This document shows, one piece after another, positions 31,325 through 42,917 of a stretch of 64,000 nt of DNA. This DNA comes from Chamaelirium japonicum (taxonomy: Eukaryota > Streptophyta > Magnoliopsida > Liliales > Melanthiaceae): NCBI GenBank assembly GCA_947650365.1, contig OX393552.1:44541740-44605739 (forward strand), in the 5' to 3' direction. Position 1 is the first letter of the stretch. Each line of letters opens with the position of its first letter. Made by a program: the position numbers and the translations under genes. A model generated the notes under the pieces. It was not told the DNA's origin and ran no database searches. It saw only the letters and a program-made list of their open reading frames with translations.

Positions 31325-34300
31325 CCGCCACAGTTTAATTATTGGTTCAAAATGGCATAAACATGTCTCATAAAAGGAAAAAAAAAATGGCATTATTTTG
31401 TACACAAATTTATGGCTGTGTTTTGAAATGGCTTCAAATGTATGATAAAAAGCTCAAAATTGCCTCTTTTTCATTAACAAACTCTCCCTATAGTTATTTA
31501 TACACCTCATAAAAGCAGAGGCCAATTTGCTAGCTACTGCAGCATTAAAGAACTCGGTTTTTGAGACCCATTCTTTATCCAGGATCTCCTAAATTTCAGC
31601 CTGAGTTCCCCTCGGTTCTCCTCTGAAGTGAAAATGCCTATTGTTTCATACTTATTTAGCCTGCTGGCAATGTATTAGCCTTAATAGCAGTTCTTCTTTC
31701 ATCAGATTTATACCGCTTTTGTAAAATCTACCTTACATGGAAGTTTTCCTCGTGTGAATAATCCAAGCCTTCGAAAATAACTTGTAGAAATCATGTTCAG
31801 CATCCTATGTTTTAAAGTATTCGAAAGGTTTTGGTTGTGTAGGAATGATATCGTCAAGAATGACCAAAAGAGGACTTTGATCATTGAGGCCAAGAGAGAG
31901 ATCTGATAAGATCTAGGAAAGCTCACAATTTATTCCTCATTAGTGAAAATTCTGTCTAAACTCCCGCAAGTTAACTTGGACTGGACTAGTTTTTCCAAGA
32001 CCACATAGAACCAGAGGACTTATGATCAGCCAATCAAGAGTTTAAAATTAAGTTGTTAAATAATTAAGGCTTTTGAGCATCTCAAAATTGAGTTTCCTGC
32101 CACCTAACTTCTCATTGAGATATCTGACTCTATTATAATCCCTATCTACAATCTCAGACATTCATCATATCTGTGAGGCTAAAGATCCAACTCAATGCAT
32201 AAATTTATTTAACTAACCGTATTAAATGCATAAGCATATGTTATGTGAAAAAAAAGGCACCAGAATTAAGCGTAGTTTGCTTGAGCAAATCATCAGACAC
32301 TGAATTTCATACTACTCCAAACTAGACACTGCCCTTTTTAGAATTCCTAGTATTACTAAACGAAGAAGCATTCATCCAGATACTTTTGATTACCTTTGGC
32401 AACTTGGTTTGCTTCTTAATTCTATGCTCACATCCAAACAAAGTCCATGTTAAATTTATCAAGGTGAGATGTCACACCCTGCTTTGTGGGGCAGTTACGG
32501 CCCTGATATTTCAAAAATAGTTTGAGACCATGTGGATTTGGGCCCTCGTGACCTAGTAGCTCTCTTTCACCTTTTACAGTTCCTCAAATTGTTTTTTTTC
32601 AGTTTCTAGATTTACTCTCTCATTGCCTTTACCCAGTCCATTTTCATGTTTCTAAGCCCTCTTGACCTACCTCCCTTCTTTTTCAAAGCAATTGCATAGG
32701 ACAACCCATAACCTCAAAAGGTTAAAGTTATTGCAATGAACTTATTTTAATCAATAAAAGGATCTTTAGTATTTGTTTTGATGAAGACTACCCCAAATAG
32801 ATGGCAAATGGCTTGATGATTATGGTAGTCTTTGTCTTGATGGGTTGTTTTGATTGAGTGATTGCAAAAGTACAAATTTAATGCTAAATTGAAAGTTGTG
32901 TAAGCTTCTAGAGGAAAGGGATCTAAAAGTTAGTGCAGACACCTTGTTTGATGCAAGAATAGTTATGGGTCAAAATTCAATGTGATTGTTATCTCAAAAA
33001 AAGGAAAAAAACTTGAGTGATTATTTTGATATTGTGGCTTTATTATTAAACAGCTTGAAAAAAAGTAGACACGATTATGTATATAAAACTAGTGCAGGAA
33101 GATGAACTTAACATATGCATCTTATTCTAGTTCCTCCTTGATAATTTTTTTAGAAATGATCTTTGTATAAATTGTTACCTCAAACCTGAGAGTGTTTGCA
33201 TGTGTTTTAGCTTTTATGATTTGTACGCATTCGTGTCATTCTAGTAATTTGTGGCTTCTAAAATTAAATGAATATCTGGGAAATAACTGAGAGTGTTTCT
33301 AGTAACATGAGAGTAGCAAGAGGAATTTGATGTGTCTCTTGCTCTAGTGCTTCCCTAGAAATCTTGAACCAAGGAGCATTTCTGTAGATGTTTCAGCTTA
33401 TGATTTGTAATCATTTGTGTCATTACCTGTTGAGTAATTTGGGGAAATTATGGGGATAATTGGTGTTTTTCCGTTTTTGCACTTGATAATTTTCATCAAA
33501 TCACTCTGCACTGTCCAAAGAAACAAAATTAAAAGGAAATACAGCTTTCAACTCGGTTTATCAATTATGATTCCATTAATGAATAGCAATTTTCACAGCG
33601 AGCACCACCAACACTACCAACATTAATGAATAGCTTGTTGTAGAAGACTTTTTATGCGCATGAACCTCCCAAACAACAATGGTCTTCAATCTCTCCTCCT
33701 AATAGAAAACATTATATCTGCCATGTTATTAGTAATCCCAAGTTAGCCTTAAGAAAATATACAATTAAAAGCAAATTAAAATTCCAACGTAACATCAAGA
33801 CGTACAGAAAAGGGTTAATAGAAATAAATCATCATATGAAAAAGAAGCAATAAATATAAATCTAATCGCAAAATTATATTGTTTAGTGAATGGATCATCC
33901 AATAAAAGAGTGAAGCAGCAAAGTGCTACAAGATTAATGTGTCATCTGGAAAGAGATTATCAAATCTCAAGCATGAAATTTTATTGTGCATGTATATGTT
34001 TAAGTACATATGTATGGTAGTGTATGGTAGTGTACAACGACCTTATGTTTCCCTGTATTACATATGTACTTATAAAACCACAAATAAAATATCTGTTCCA
34101 AAGAAATCAAAAGCTATAATCAGCAAAAGTAATAGGCCAAATGTCATTTGTCAATTTGTAAAATCTGAAGCCATAAGATACCTTCCCAAAATCCTATCCC
34201 TATTTTATCAAGTGTTCCCGTCAGTCTTGACACTTGCAAAAACTTCTATCCACCTCTATTTCAATTATGATTAGTTAATCTTAACCTAGACTATCCAACT

Positions 34301-34399
34301 ATGATTAGCTAATCTTAATCTGGACTATTTTTGAAATGTCTAATAAAATATGCATTCTAGAATGAGCTCACTAAATTTAAAAATAGAGAAGAAAATCTT
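31325..34399. other. AT-rich intergenic DNA, no gene seen
   Basis: About 3 kb with no long open frame, no recognisable domain and no clear transposon terminus. The short frames at 31708-31926 (-) and 33939-34274 (+) have no support. The left edge is the gypsy target site. Confidence 0.5.
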
Positions 34400-35345
34400 A
34401 CATGTCTGGATGTCTCATATGCATCACTTCTTGTAGGTATATGCATGTCTGGGAATTGTTGATGAATAAACGACATCATCATAGACACCTGGGTTTTTAG
34501 AGCTCCTAGTTTTCTCTCCATAGAAACTATTTACGCCTCCAAATGCCCTACCTTGTCTTCGGCAGCCCTTCTAGCTTCAAACTCCTTTCTTAGGGCCTAC
34601 TTAAGGTTAGCACATGTACCCAAGATATTTGAAGGCATCAATCCCAAACCATATGTGTGGACATGACCACGTCTCTCTTCTCTCATTACTTGGGAAAAGA
34701 TATCATTCCTGACTTGTGAGCTCTCGGGTTGTTGAGACATACGCTCTTTTAACTTTACCCAGAATAAAAACCCAGATTTTACAAATTATGTAGGTGACTA
34801 ATCATTATCCGAACTTTTATCCATATAATAATTAAATCAAATGCATTCAAGAATAAAATGAATAGGGGGAAAATACAATAGCCTCGTTTGATGCAGGATC
34901 TACAAAACGCCTATTCTTTCGTGTATGGGTCAAGATGAAGAACTCGACTCGAGATGGCTCCTGCTGGTCATGCCTGTTTAATTGCTATCCTCATGTAAAC
35001 AACATGTATTTTAGTATCACTAGTATTCAAAGTACTTAACAAAATTAAACATAACTTTTAATATTTTATTTATATAACTCCTCACGTAGTTAAGCAAAGC
35101 TTTTAGTGTCAGCAATGTGGCTCATGATTTGCTTCTGGCGGTTAGTCTTGTTCGTTTGACTTCGTTCCTAAACAAAAAGAGACTGACATAATGAGACATA
35201 GAAACCTATTTTATTGTTGTTTTGTATCTAGCTTAACAAATATACTACTTTAGAACTAATCACAAAATAACATATACTTGGGCCTTCTTAGTGTTCCAAT
35301 GATCAACAAAGCTCCGCCATTGCTCCACAACAACCCTCTCTTGAT
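34400..35345 (-). pseudogene. Decayed CACTA (En/Spm) transposase, Transposase_24-like
   Basis: Broken minus-strand fragments appear in the right order for the plant Ptta/En-Spm family. About 35340-35285 reads EQWRSFVDHWNT. About 35165-35090 reads RNEVKRTRLTARSKS. About 34975-34885 reads VEFFILTHTRKNRRFVD. About 34735-34400 reads NDIFSQVMREERRGHVHTYG then a coiled stretch (RKEFEARRAAEDKVGHLEA). Frames are interrupted by stops (for example after ANLK and after HLEA) and by probable introns. The family is recognised from these motifs only. The CACTA terminus at 36160 has the matching orientation and may be its 5' end. Confidence 0.7.
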
Positions 35346-35931
35346 TGTATAAAGTATATAATCTCGATCTGCAGTGATTGGGGGAAGGAAAAAGGAGTGG
35401 GGGTGGTTGGTGTACAACTCTTCATGGGCCAGAATCGAATCTCTAATAGGGAAAATTGGACTTCCGCTAAGGTAGAAGGGGTAGGTGGGAAGAAGTTGAG
35501 ATCAGATTTTGGTCGAGGAGGTGTCGGCCATACCATTGGGTGGAGGAGACGAGATCAAGTCGTTTGAGGGATGGAGGTGGAATGACGGGATGCAATATTT
35601 GGGGAAAAATTTAGGGATACGATACCGAAAATGTTACTGAGAATTTTGTGCGCACAAACATGAAAAGCTAATAATGGCAAATCACGTTCGTCCTTCATCT
35701 TAACAAATGGCTACAATTAAAGTATGGTCATGTGGCGGCACTGAAATTTTTTCCAAAGGATCGCGCTAAATATTTTGCAGATTTTTTTCTTTTTTGGGGA
35801 TAAACTCGTGGGGTCTAGGCAATATGTTGTTGTAGAAGGAAGATCTAGTGGTGTTTAATGGAATCGACACTATACCTCTAATTAGCGGCTTTGAGCATCC
35901 GTCGTTAAAGACGAAAATAGCAGTATATACT
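35346..35931. other. Region between transposase relic and CACTA terminus
   Basis: No gene is supported; the 35303-35536 minus frame has no recognisable domain. From about 35870 the sequence takes on CACTA subterminal character (TAGCGGC, GCCGCTAA words). Confidence 0.4.
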
Positions 35932-36146
35932 ACGACTGCCGCTAATACTATTTGTCCAGGATGAGAAAGTTCCAACTTCTAATATCGAATATTTATGCTT
36001 GCCATTAAATGACATTTAACAGCAACAATTATGCCACCTCCTGCTAGTAATATGTTGCTATAAGTCTATTTTCTAATGTTTGCTGCTAAAAGACATTTAA
36101 TATGCAATTATTCCACTCGCTGCTTGTAACATGTCGCTATAAGTCC

Positions 36147-36160
36147 TTTATCCTGTAGTG
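36147..36160 (-). repeat. CACTA-type terminus (first)
   Basis: On the minus strand this reads CACTACAGGATAAAGG, the canonical start of a plant CACTA element, followed by dense subterminal words such as GCGACATGTTACAAGC. The duplicate is at about 38193-38206. Confidence 0.7.
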
Positions 36161-36429
36161 ACCTGACCCCCTAAACTATGCTATGTCTAAACATTCACCC
36201 CCTCTGTCAAATTTCAGCCTTCAACCATTATTTTTAGACCAAGCTACCCTCGTCCTGGTCAACATAAATAATATTTAGAAAACGTTTTTAGCCAATGCAA
36301 TAACTTCTTTTTTGCCGCTATTAATTTGTCACTAAAATGGGTTTTACTTTATTGCCACTATTAATATTTAGATTAAATTAACAATGATAATTGTCTTTAT
36401 TGACGCTATTAATATGTTACTAAAAGTTA

Positions 36430-36443
36430 TTTTTCTTGTAGTG
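36430..36443 (-). repeat. CACTA-type terminus (second)
   Basis: On the minus strand this reads CACTACAAGAAAAATAAC, preceded on its inner side by GCCGCTATTAAT/TGTCACTAAAA words at 36310-36430. The duplicate is at about 38476-38489. The partner end of either element was not found. Confidence 0.65.
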
Positions 36444-36584
36444 TATGTATGATAATGAATTTAACGACAGTTGTATTTAGGTTTGTGATCAAACGAGAAG
36501 CTACTTACCGGCTTTATTGTCATATTTGTAGAATCACAAAAGACAAGACTTTACCGAAGAATATGATGCTGGGCTTATCCTTAT

Positions 36585-37895
36585 CAATAGAAATTGCCCC
36601 GATGAAAATTGGGTATGAGCTTTAAGTTCTTTATCCTAATTAATATTTTTAAAATTTAAATTATTAATATTTTATTTTTAATTTTAGGAAGGGAAAAGTA
36701 TGATTCGTATACGTATTACTATGAATGGATTTAACTATCGGTGGCTGTCTAGTAAGGATCATATTCTTTATGGAGGATCGGGGGTAAATTTCGATATTCT
36801 TGCAGTTACGTTGCTGGACACTTGACGTCTAGATATGACTGAAAAGAAAACTAAAAAACTGACGATCAAATCTGTCTGCATAGCAATAGAAAACGATTAA
36901 TCATGTGGAGAAACATATGATGGTAAGAGATTTAAAAAAATAAAATTAATCATTATATTATAATAAATATTTTATTACTAATTTTTATGTTTTTTTCAGT
37001 ACAATTTCTGGATAAAGAAACTAGGGAATGTGACAGATGCAGAAGGGTATCTATACTACCCAAGACTGATAAGTGCATAGTCTGCGTGGATGGCGTGCAA
37101 ATGGATAGGGTGTTTGAGTACTCCGCGTACTCCGTTTGATGTTTATGGCTATGTAACATTGACTCCTAATTAATCATTGAATCCAGTGAAAGACCGAAGG
37201 GTTGATAAATCAACTGAGTGGTATAATGAATTGATCGTCAACACTCATTCACTCTCCATTGATATCACTCGGTTGGTTTCTCAACCCTTCAGTCTTTCAC
37301 TGGATTTAATGATTAATTAGGAGTAAGGGTTACATAGCCATAAACATCAGACTGATTACGCGGAGTACTCAAACACCCTATCCACTTGCACGCCATCCAC
37401 CCAGACCATGCCCTTATCAGTCTTGGGTGGTATAGATACCTTTTTGCGTCTGTCCCATTCCCTGGTTCTTTTATCCAGAAATTGTACTAAAAAAAACATA
37501 AAATTTATTAATAAAACATTTATTATAATATGATGGTTAATTTTGTTTTTTGAACCTCTTACCATCATACGTTTCTTCGCACGACCAATCGTTTTCTATT
37601 GCTGTGCAGACAGTTTTGATCGCCAGCTTTGTAGTCTCATTTTCAGTCATATCTAGACAACAAGTGTCCAGCAGCGCAACTGCAGGACTATCAAAATTTG
37701 TCCCCGATCCTCCATAAAGAATATGATCTTCATTAGACAGCCATCGATAGTTAAATCCGTTCATAGTAATGCGTATACGAATCATACTTTGCTCTTTCTA
37801 GAATTAAAAAATAAAAACATTAATAATTTAAAGATTAAAAAATATTAATTAGGATAAATAACTTAAAGCTCATACCCAATTTTCATCGAAACAAT
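36585..37895. repeat. Palindrome with ~640-bp arms (unit 1)
   Basis: Left arm 36585-37230 and right arm 37257-37895 are reverse complements, and both encode the same unidentified protein segment. Near the centre CCAGTGAAAGACCGAAGGGT faces its reverse complement. The same structure recurs at about 38630-39938. Confidence 0.85.
37356..37785 (-). pseudogene. Unidentified two-exon coding segment, unit 1 (right arm)
   Basis: The exon from 37785 starts MIRIRITMNGFNYRWLS and continues LYGGSGTNFDSP. A second segment down to 37356 encodes VQFLDKRTREWDRRKKVSIP and ends ...VDGVQVDRVFEYSA. An AT-rich intron-like gap lies between them. I do not recognise the family. It is open in this arm, while the plus-strand arm copy (36693-37140) has stops after LLDT and at IEND-stop. 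It may be a captured gene fragment. Confidence 0.35.
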
Positions 37896-37977
37896 TCGTT
37901 CAGGCTCCTCGATTTGTTCACTTTGCAGCGGTCCTTTGGATTATTCGGTATCTCCGTGTCACCATCACTCGTTCGCT

Positions 37978-40020
37978 ACGACTACCGCTAATACTATTTG
38001 TCCAGGATGAGAAAGTTCTAACTTCTAATATCGAATATTTATGCTTGCCACTAAATGACATTTAACAGCGACAATTATGCCACCTCCTGCTAGTAATATG
38101 CTGCTATAAGTCTATTTTCTAATGTTTGCTGCTAAAAGACATTTAATATGCAATTATTCCACTCGCTGCTTGTAACATGTCGCTATAAGTCCTTTTTCCT
38201 GTAGTGACTTGACCCCCTAAACTATGCTATGTCTAAACATTCACCCCCTCTGTCAAATTTCAGCCTTCAACCATTATTTTTAGACCAAGCTACCCTCGTC
38301 CTGGTCAACATAAATAATATTTAGAAAACGTTTTTAGCCAATGCAATAACTTCTTTTTTGCCGCTATTAATTTGTCACTAAAATGGGTTTTACTTTATTG
38401 CCACTATTAATATTTAGATGAAATTAACAATGATAATTGTCTTTATTGACGCTATTAATATGTTACTAAAAGTTATTTATCTTGTAGTGTATGTATGATA
38501 ATGAATTTAACGACAGTTGTATTTAGGTTTGTGATCAAACGAGAAGCTACTTGCCGGCTTTATTGTCATATTTGTAGAATCACAAAAGACAAGACTTTAC
38601 CGAAGAATATGATGCTGGGCTTATCCTTATCAATAGAAATTGCCCCGATGAAAATTGGGTATGAGCTTTAAGTTCTTTATCCTAATTAATATTTTTAAAA
38701 TTTAAATTATTAATATTTTATTTTTAATTTTAGGAAGGGAAAAGTATGATTCGTATACGTATTACTATGAACCGATTTAACTATCGGTGGCTGTCTAGTA
38801 AGGATCATATTCTTTATGGAGGATCGGGTGCAAATTTCGATAGTCTTGTAGTTACGTTGCTGGACACTTGACGTCTAGATATTACTGAAAAGAAGACTAA
38901 AAAACTGACGATCAAATCTGTCTGCATAGCAATAGAAAACGATTAATCGTGTGGAGAAACATATGATGGTAAGAGGTTCAAAAAATAAAATTAATCATTA
39001 TATTATAATAAATATTTTATTACTAATTTTTATGTTTTTTTAGTACTATTTCTGGATAAAGAAACTAGGGAATGTGACAGATGTAGAAGGGTATCTATAC
39101 TACCCAAGACTGATAAGTGCATAGTCTGCGTGGATGTCATGCAAATGGATAGGGTGTTTGAGTACTCCGCGTACTCCGTTTGATGTTTATGACTATGTAA
39201 CCTTGACTCCTAATTAATCATTGAATCCAGTAAAAGACCGAAGGGTTGATAAATCAACTGAGTGATATAATGAATGATCGTCAACACTCATTCACTCTCC
39301 ATTGATATCACTCGGTTGGTTTCTCAATCCTTCAGTCTTTCACTGGATTTAATGATTAATTAGGAGTAAGGGTTACATAGCCATAAACATCAGACGGAGT
39401 ACGCGGAGTACTCAAACACCCTATCCACTTGCACGCCATCCACCCAGACCATGCCCTTATCAGTCTTGGGTGGTATAGATACCTTTTTGCGTCTGCCCCA
39501 TTCCCTGGTTTTTTTATCCAGAAATTGTACTAAAAAAAACATAAAATTTATTAATAAAACATTTATTATAATATGATGGTTAATTTTGTTTTTTGAACCT
39601 CTTACCATCATACGGTTCTCCGCACGACCAATCGTTTTCTATTGCTGTGCAGACAGTTTTGATCGCCAGCTTTTTAATCTCATTTTCAGTCATATCTAGA
39701 CGCCAAGTGTCCAGCAGCGCAACTGCAGGACTATCAAAATTTGTCCCCGATCCTCCATAAAGAATATGATCTTCACTAGACAGCCATCGATAGTTAAATC
39801 CGTTCATAGTAATGCGTATATGAATCATACTTTGCTCTTTCTACAATTAAAAAATAAAAACATTAATAATTTAAAGATTAAAAAATATTAATTAGGATAA
39901 AGAACTTAAAGCTCATACCCAATTTTCATCGGGACAATTCGTTCAGGCTCCTCGATTTGTTCACTTTGCAACGGTCCTTTGGATTATTCGGTATCTCCGT
40001 GTCACCATCACTCGTTCGCT
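37978..40020 (+). repeat. 2.04-kb tandem duplication, unit 2
   Basis: Same content as unit 1 with CACTA-like termini at 38206 and 38489. The unit boundary falls inside a copia pol fragment, which is truncated in unit 1 and continues past 40020 after unit 2. Unit 2 therefore adjoins the original flank on the right. Confidence 0.93.
39390..39828 (-). pseudogene. Unidentified two-exon coding segment, unit 2 (right arm)
   Basis: Counterpart of the unit 1 segment, with conservative and radical differences (for example DTWRLDMTENEIKKL against DTCCLDMTENETTKL). The last segment reads on to FEYSAYSV and a stop. Retained openness in both right arms may be chance over such short exons. Confidence 0.35.
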
Positions 40021-40125
40021 GCTTTTTCCCTCTACCTCTCCGTTGGTCCTGCGTGCTTACTCCGATGCAGATTGGGTTGGAGATGCTACTACCCGCCGCT
40101 CTACCACCGACGATTTGGCGCTGGT
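39936..40125 (+). pseudogene. Ty1/copia pol fragment (RT-RNase H junction)
   Basis: One plus frame reads [15 protein letters not shown], then [19 protein letters not shown], then [20 protein letters not shown]. These are the conserved end of copia RT and the start of its RNase H. No other copia domain is found nearby. The antisense frame 39926-40240 is a shadow of it. A truncated copy ends at the duplication boundary (about 37893-37977). Confidence 0.75.
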
Positions 40126-42200
40126 TCAGACTAGATGGGCTGGTTGTGAACAAAGATGAAAACTTGCTCACAAGGCTGCAGAACATAAATTTATCCTTCC
40201 ATTTTGAGGTTGAGCAGCATGTGAATAGTATGTTCATCAATTTCTTTGGGTTTTAACGGAACTACTGGTGTATGGAGGATCAAAGCTGTTGAGGACTCTT
40301 GAGGCTGGTTGGAAGGAACCACTGTGGAGGACATGGTTATTGCTAGCTGTCCACACTCACCTGGCTGGATGAAAATTTATATATTTGAATGATGTAAAGG
40401 TTTGCTTGAATACCGCCATTCTAAGTAATTATCTTCTGTAGAATTTATTGTGGAGGTTAGAAATCAGAATCATGCCTACAAGCTTTCTATATGTAGTGCC
40501 TTTGTGAACTCCCAGAGTCCTATGGGGCATACAAGAAGCAACAACACCAGTGGCATTCAGGTCCGATGCAGTTGTTCCGCTTGTGCTTCTTCGATATCCT
40601 TCGGTCAAAGGCCGGTGAGGCTTCCCATCCACATTAATCTTACCATGTTTTTAACATCAATTCTCGGTCGTAATCTTTCAGATCTAGTATATGTGATCTG
40701 AAGTCTTTTTTTCCATTGGAATCCTGTAGTGTTATTTTTGTTTTCTTGCTGGATTGCGGGCTGCTTTTATTGTCTCTGACGGAAGAGGGACACCTATTGC
40801 AGTATCATCATTCCAGAAGGACATCTGTAGCCTGATTCATTCTTCAGCCATTGGTGCAATGTTGGAATTTGTTCATGGTGCGATAGTTCACCTCAAGTGA
40901 TCGACCACTGGATCGGATTTGAACCATCATGGTCCTTCCTCGGCCGCTTTCCCGTAATTTTTCATTTTTGTTCTTTTAGCCTCTTCTTTGATACTTATGA
41001 TTCATGAAATAGATAACTATATTTAAGTTTAATAATTTATTAGGTAGTTGAGTTGTCATAGTTAAAGTTGTTTCATGTACAACACCATAACAGTACTATT
41101 CTCCAAAAGATGCAGAATCCAAGTGTGAAGATTTATTTGTTTTTAAACATTAATGTTTTTATTGTATAACGGTTGAATGAAATGATTACTGTAAGGCTTT
41201 TGTTCATTGCCATCAATTTGAAATAATCGGAAGCTTTATAGTTTATGCTGCTGCAAGTTAATTTGCATCCATCAATCCATATTATTCTGTAGTTTTACAC
41301 TGTTGTAAGTTTGCATCTGTACTCTGTTGTTGCTATCTATTGGTGATATAATTTGATTAGGGATAATGAAAAAACACAATTTAGCTTTATTATCAAGAAT
41401 AAATACGACATTAAGGATCAAAATATACTTTGATTAGGAGAATGAGAAAAGATGATTCCATGTCATGAATTGGAGATGGCTGTGAGGAGAGGGGGAGAAC
41501 ATCCAGGGTAAGGACCGGGTGATGGAGTCCGGATAACACGTAGATGCGCAATTTAAAGAACATGACTGAACAATTGTGTACCACATGTTTTAAATGTTCA
41601 TCATTCCTACTGTTTCTTCATCATGGCTCAATAAGGATGAACACTTGGGAAAAAAAAGAACATGAAGGGGCAGAGAGGTCCACTGATGACACTGCACTTT
41701 GGTCCAATTTAAGGACATACTGAGGCTCTTCAAGGCCTGCGAGGTGCTCGAGATTGAAACTCGCGTTATCGTTGTTGGGTTGCAAGCCCTCCGCCAACTC
41801 GATGCCTCCACGGTGTCTGTCGAAGGCGACAATCAAGTCCTCATCGACATCATGTCGGATGTGATAACGGAGTTCGGTCGAAGCCTACATCTTCGTGTGG
41901 TAAGACGCAACCTCTGAATCCACTATCTCTGAGTAAACAATAGAGCTACTCTTGACAGGCCGATGAGTGCTTCTTACAAGTAATCAGAGGGTGGAAAAGG
42001 AGTCTGAAAACCAGAAAACTCGAAGAGCTCTGGAAAACAGAAAGTGAGTTTCTTGTCTGGAATTTCGGATCTGGAATAATTTACAGGGTTTGCTATTTAT
42101 AGTATCTTGGTTTATCTAGAGAATATTTCAAGAATATTCTTTAGAATATCTGGGGTTTAGTAAATTTCCGGGGGGATTTACCAAACCTCAGATAGTGCAA
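40126..42200. other. Unassigned DNA
   Basis: No supported gene. The plus frame 41699-41917 contains GLQALRQLDASTVSVEGDNQ, weakly like the RNase-H-like (RVT_3) domain of plant non-LTR elements; I would not call it a gene on that alone. Frames at 40429-40701 in both strands have no recognisable domain. Confidence 0.4.
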
Positions 42201-42475
42201 GTGGGCCCCAGGCAGGGCTGCGGGTCCCACCGTGGTACTCATGGGACCCAGGCAGGGCTGTGGGTCCCACTGTCGTACTCGTGGGCCCTAGGCAAGGCTG
42301 CAGGTCCCACCATTGGACTCGTGGACCGTAGGCAGGGCTGCGGGTCCCATTGTTGGACTAATGGGCCCCAGAGGGCTGCGGGTTCCACTGTTGGACTTGC
42401 GGGCCCCAGGCAGGGCTGCGGGTCCCACCGTTGGACTCGTGGACCCTAGGCAGGGCTGTGGGTCCCACCGTTGAG
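42201..42475 (+). repeat. 40-bp minisatellite, 7 units
   Basis: Consecutive 40-bp units (one of 38) of the form GTGGGCCCCAGGCAGGGCTG followed by CGGGTCCCACCGTTGGACTC. Frames in both strands (42195-42449, 42288-42524) are only the translated repeat. Confidence 0.95.
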
Positions 42476-42917
42476 CGTTAGCCAGATTTTGCATGCATTG
42501 AACCCAAGTGTCACACTTCATCAATTTTTTTTTTTTGCCACCCTCTCATACTCAAACTCTCTCTCACATCCACTCAAAAATCCAAGAAAAATGACTGCAC
42601 AGTTGAGATCGAAGGGCGTCGACACGAGCTGAGCCGAGCCTAGCTTTGGCCTGCTTGAGCTTGCCTTGTAACCCAACAAACTTAAACGAGCTTGTCGGCG
42701 CACGTTGTTCGAACTCGACGGTCGGGCTCGCCGATGTGTTGTCCGATGATGGGCAACGCGGCTGCCGTCGCGTTGTCCAGCGTCGGCCGTCAAGCCCGTC
42801 GCTGCATTGACCGGCGTCGGTGGTCGTGCCCGTCGATCCCCTGCTAAGGGCCGGCCGGGGATGCATCCACCGACGTGTTGTCCGATGACGAGTATCGAGG
42901 CGGCAACAGCAGCCTCT
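42476..42917. other. Unassigned GC-rich DNA
   Basis: The minus frames 42521-42793 and 42564-43166 are Arg/Ser/Thr-rich without domains and run into the neighbouring repeat. GTGTTGTCCGATGA occurs at about 42737 and 42874. Confidence 0.4.

Larger units (their letters stand above)
35932..37977 (+). repeat. 2.04-kb tandem duplication, unit 1
   Basis: Begins ACGACTGCCGCTAATACTA and ends CACTCGTTCGCT. The next base starts unit 2 with ACGACTACCGCTAATACTA. Contents: CACTA subterminal DNA with termini at 36160 and 36443, a plus-oriented coding relic, a central loop near 37240 and an inverted copy of the relic. Units differ by roughly 2-4% by eye. Confidence 0.93.

Noticed and set aside
39926-40240. 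104-codon minus frame
   Set aside because: It is antisense to the copia RT-RNase H fragment.
41699-41917. Plus frame with an RNase-H-like word (TVSVEGDNQ)
   Set aside because: It is too short and isolated; no non-LTR reverse transcriptase is nearby.
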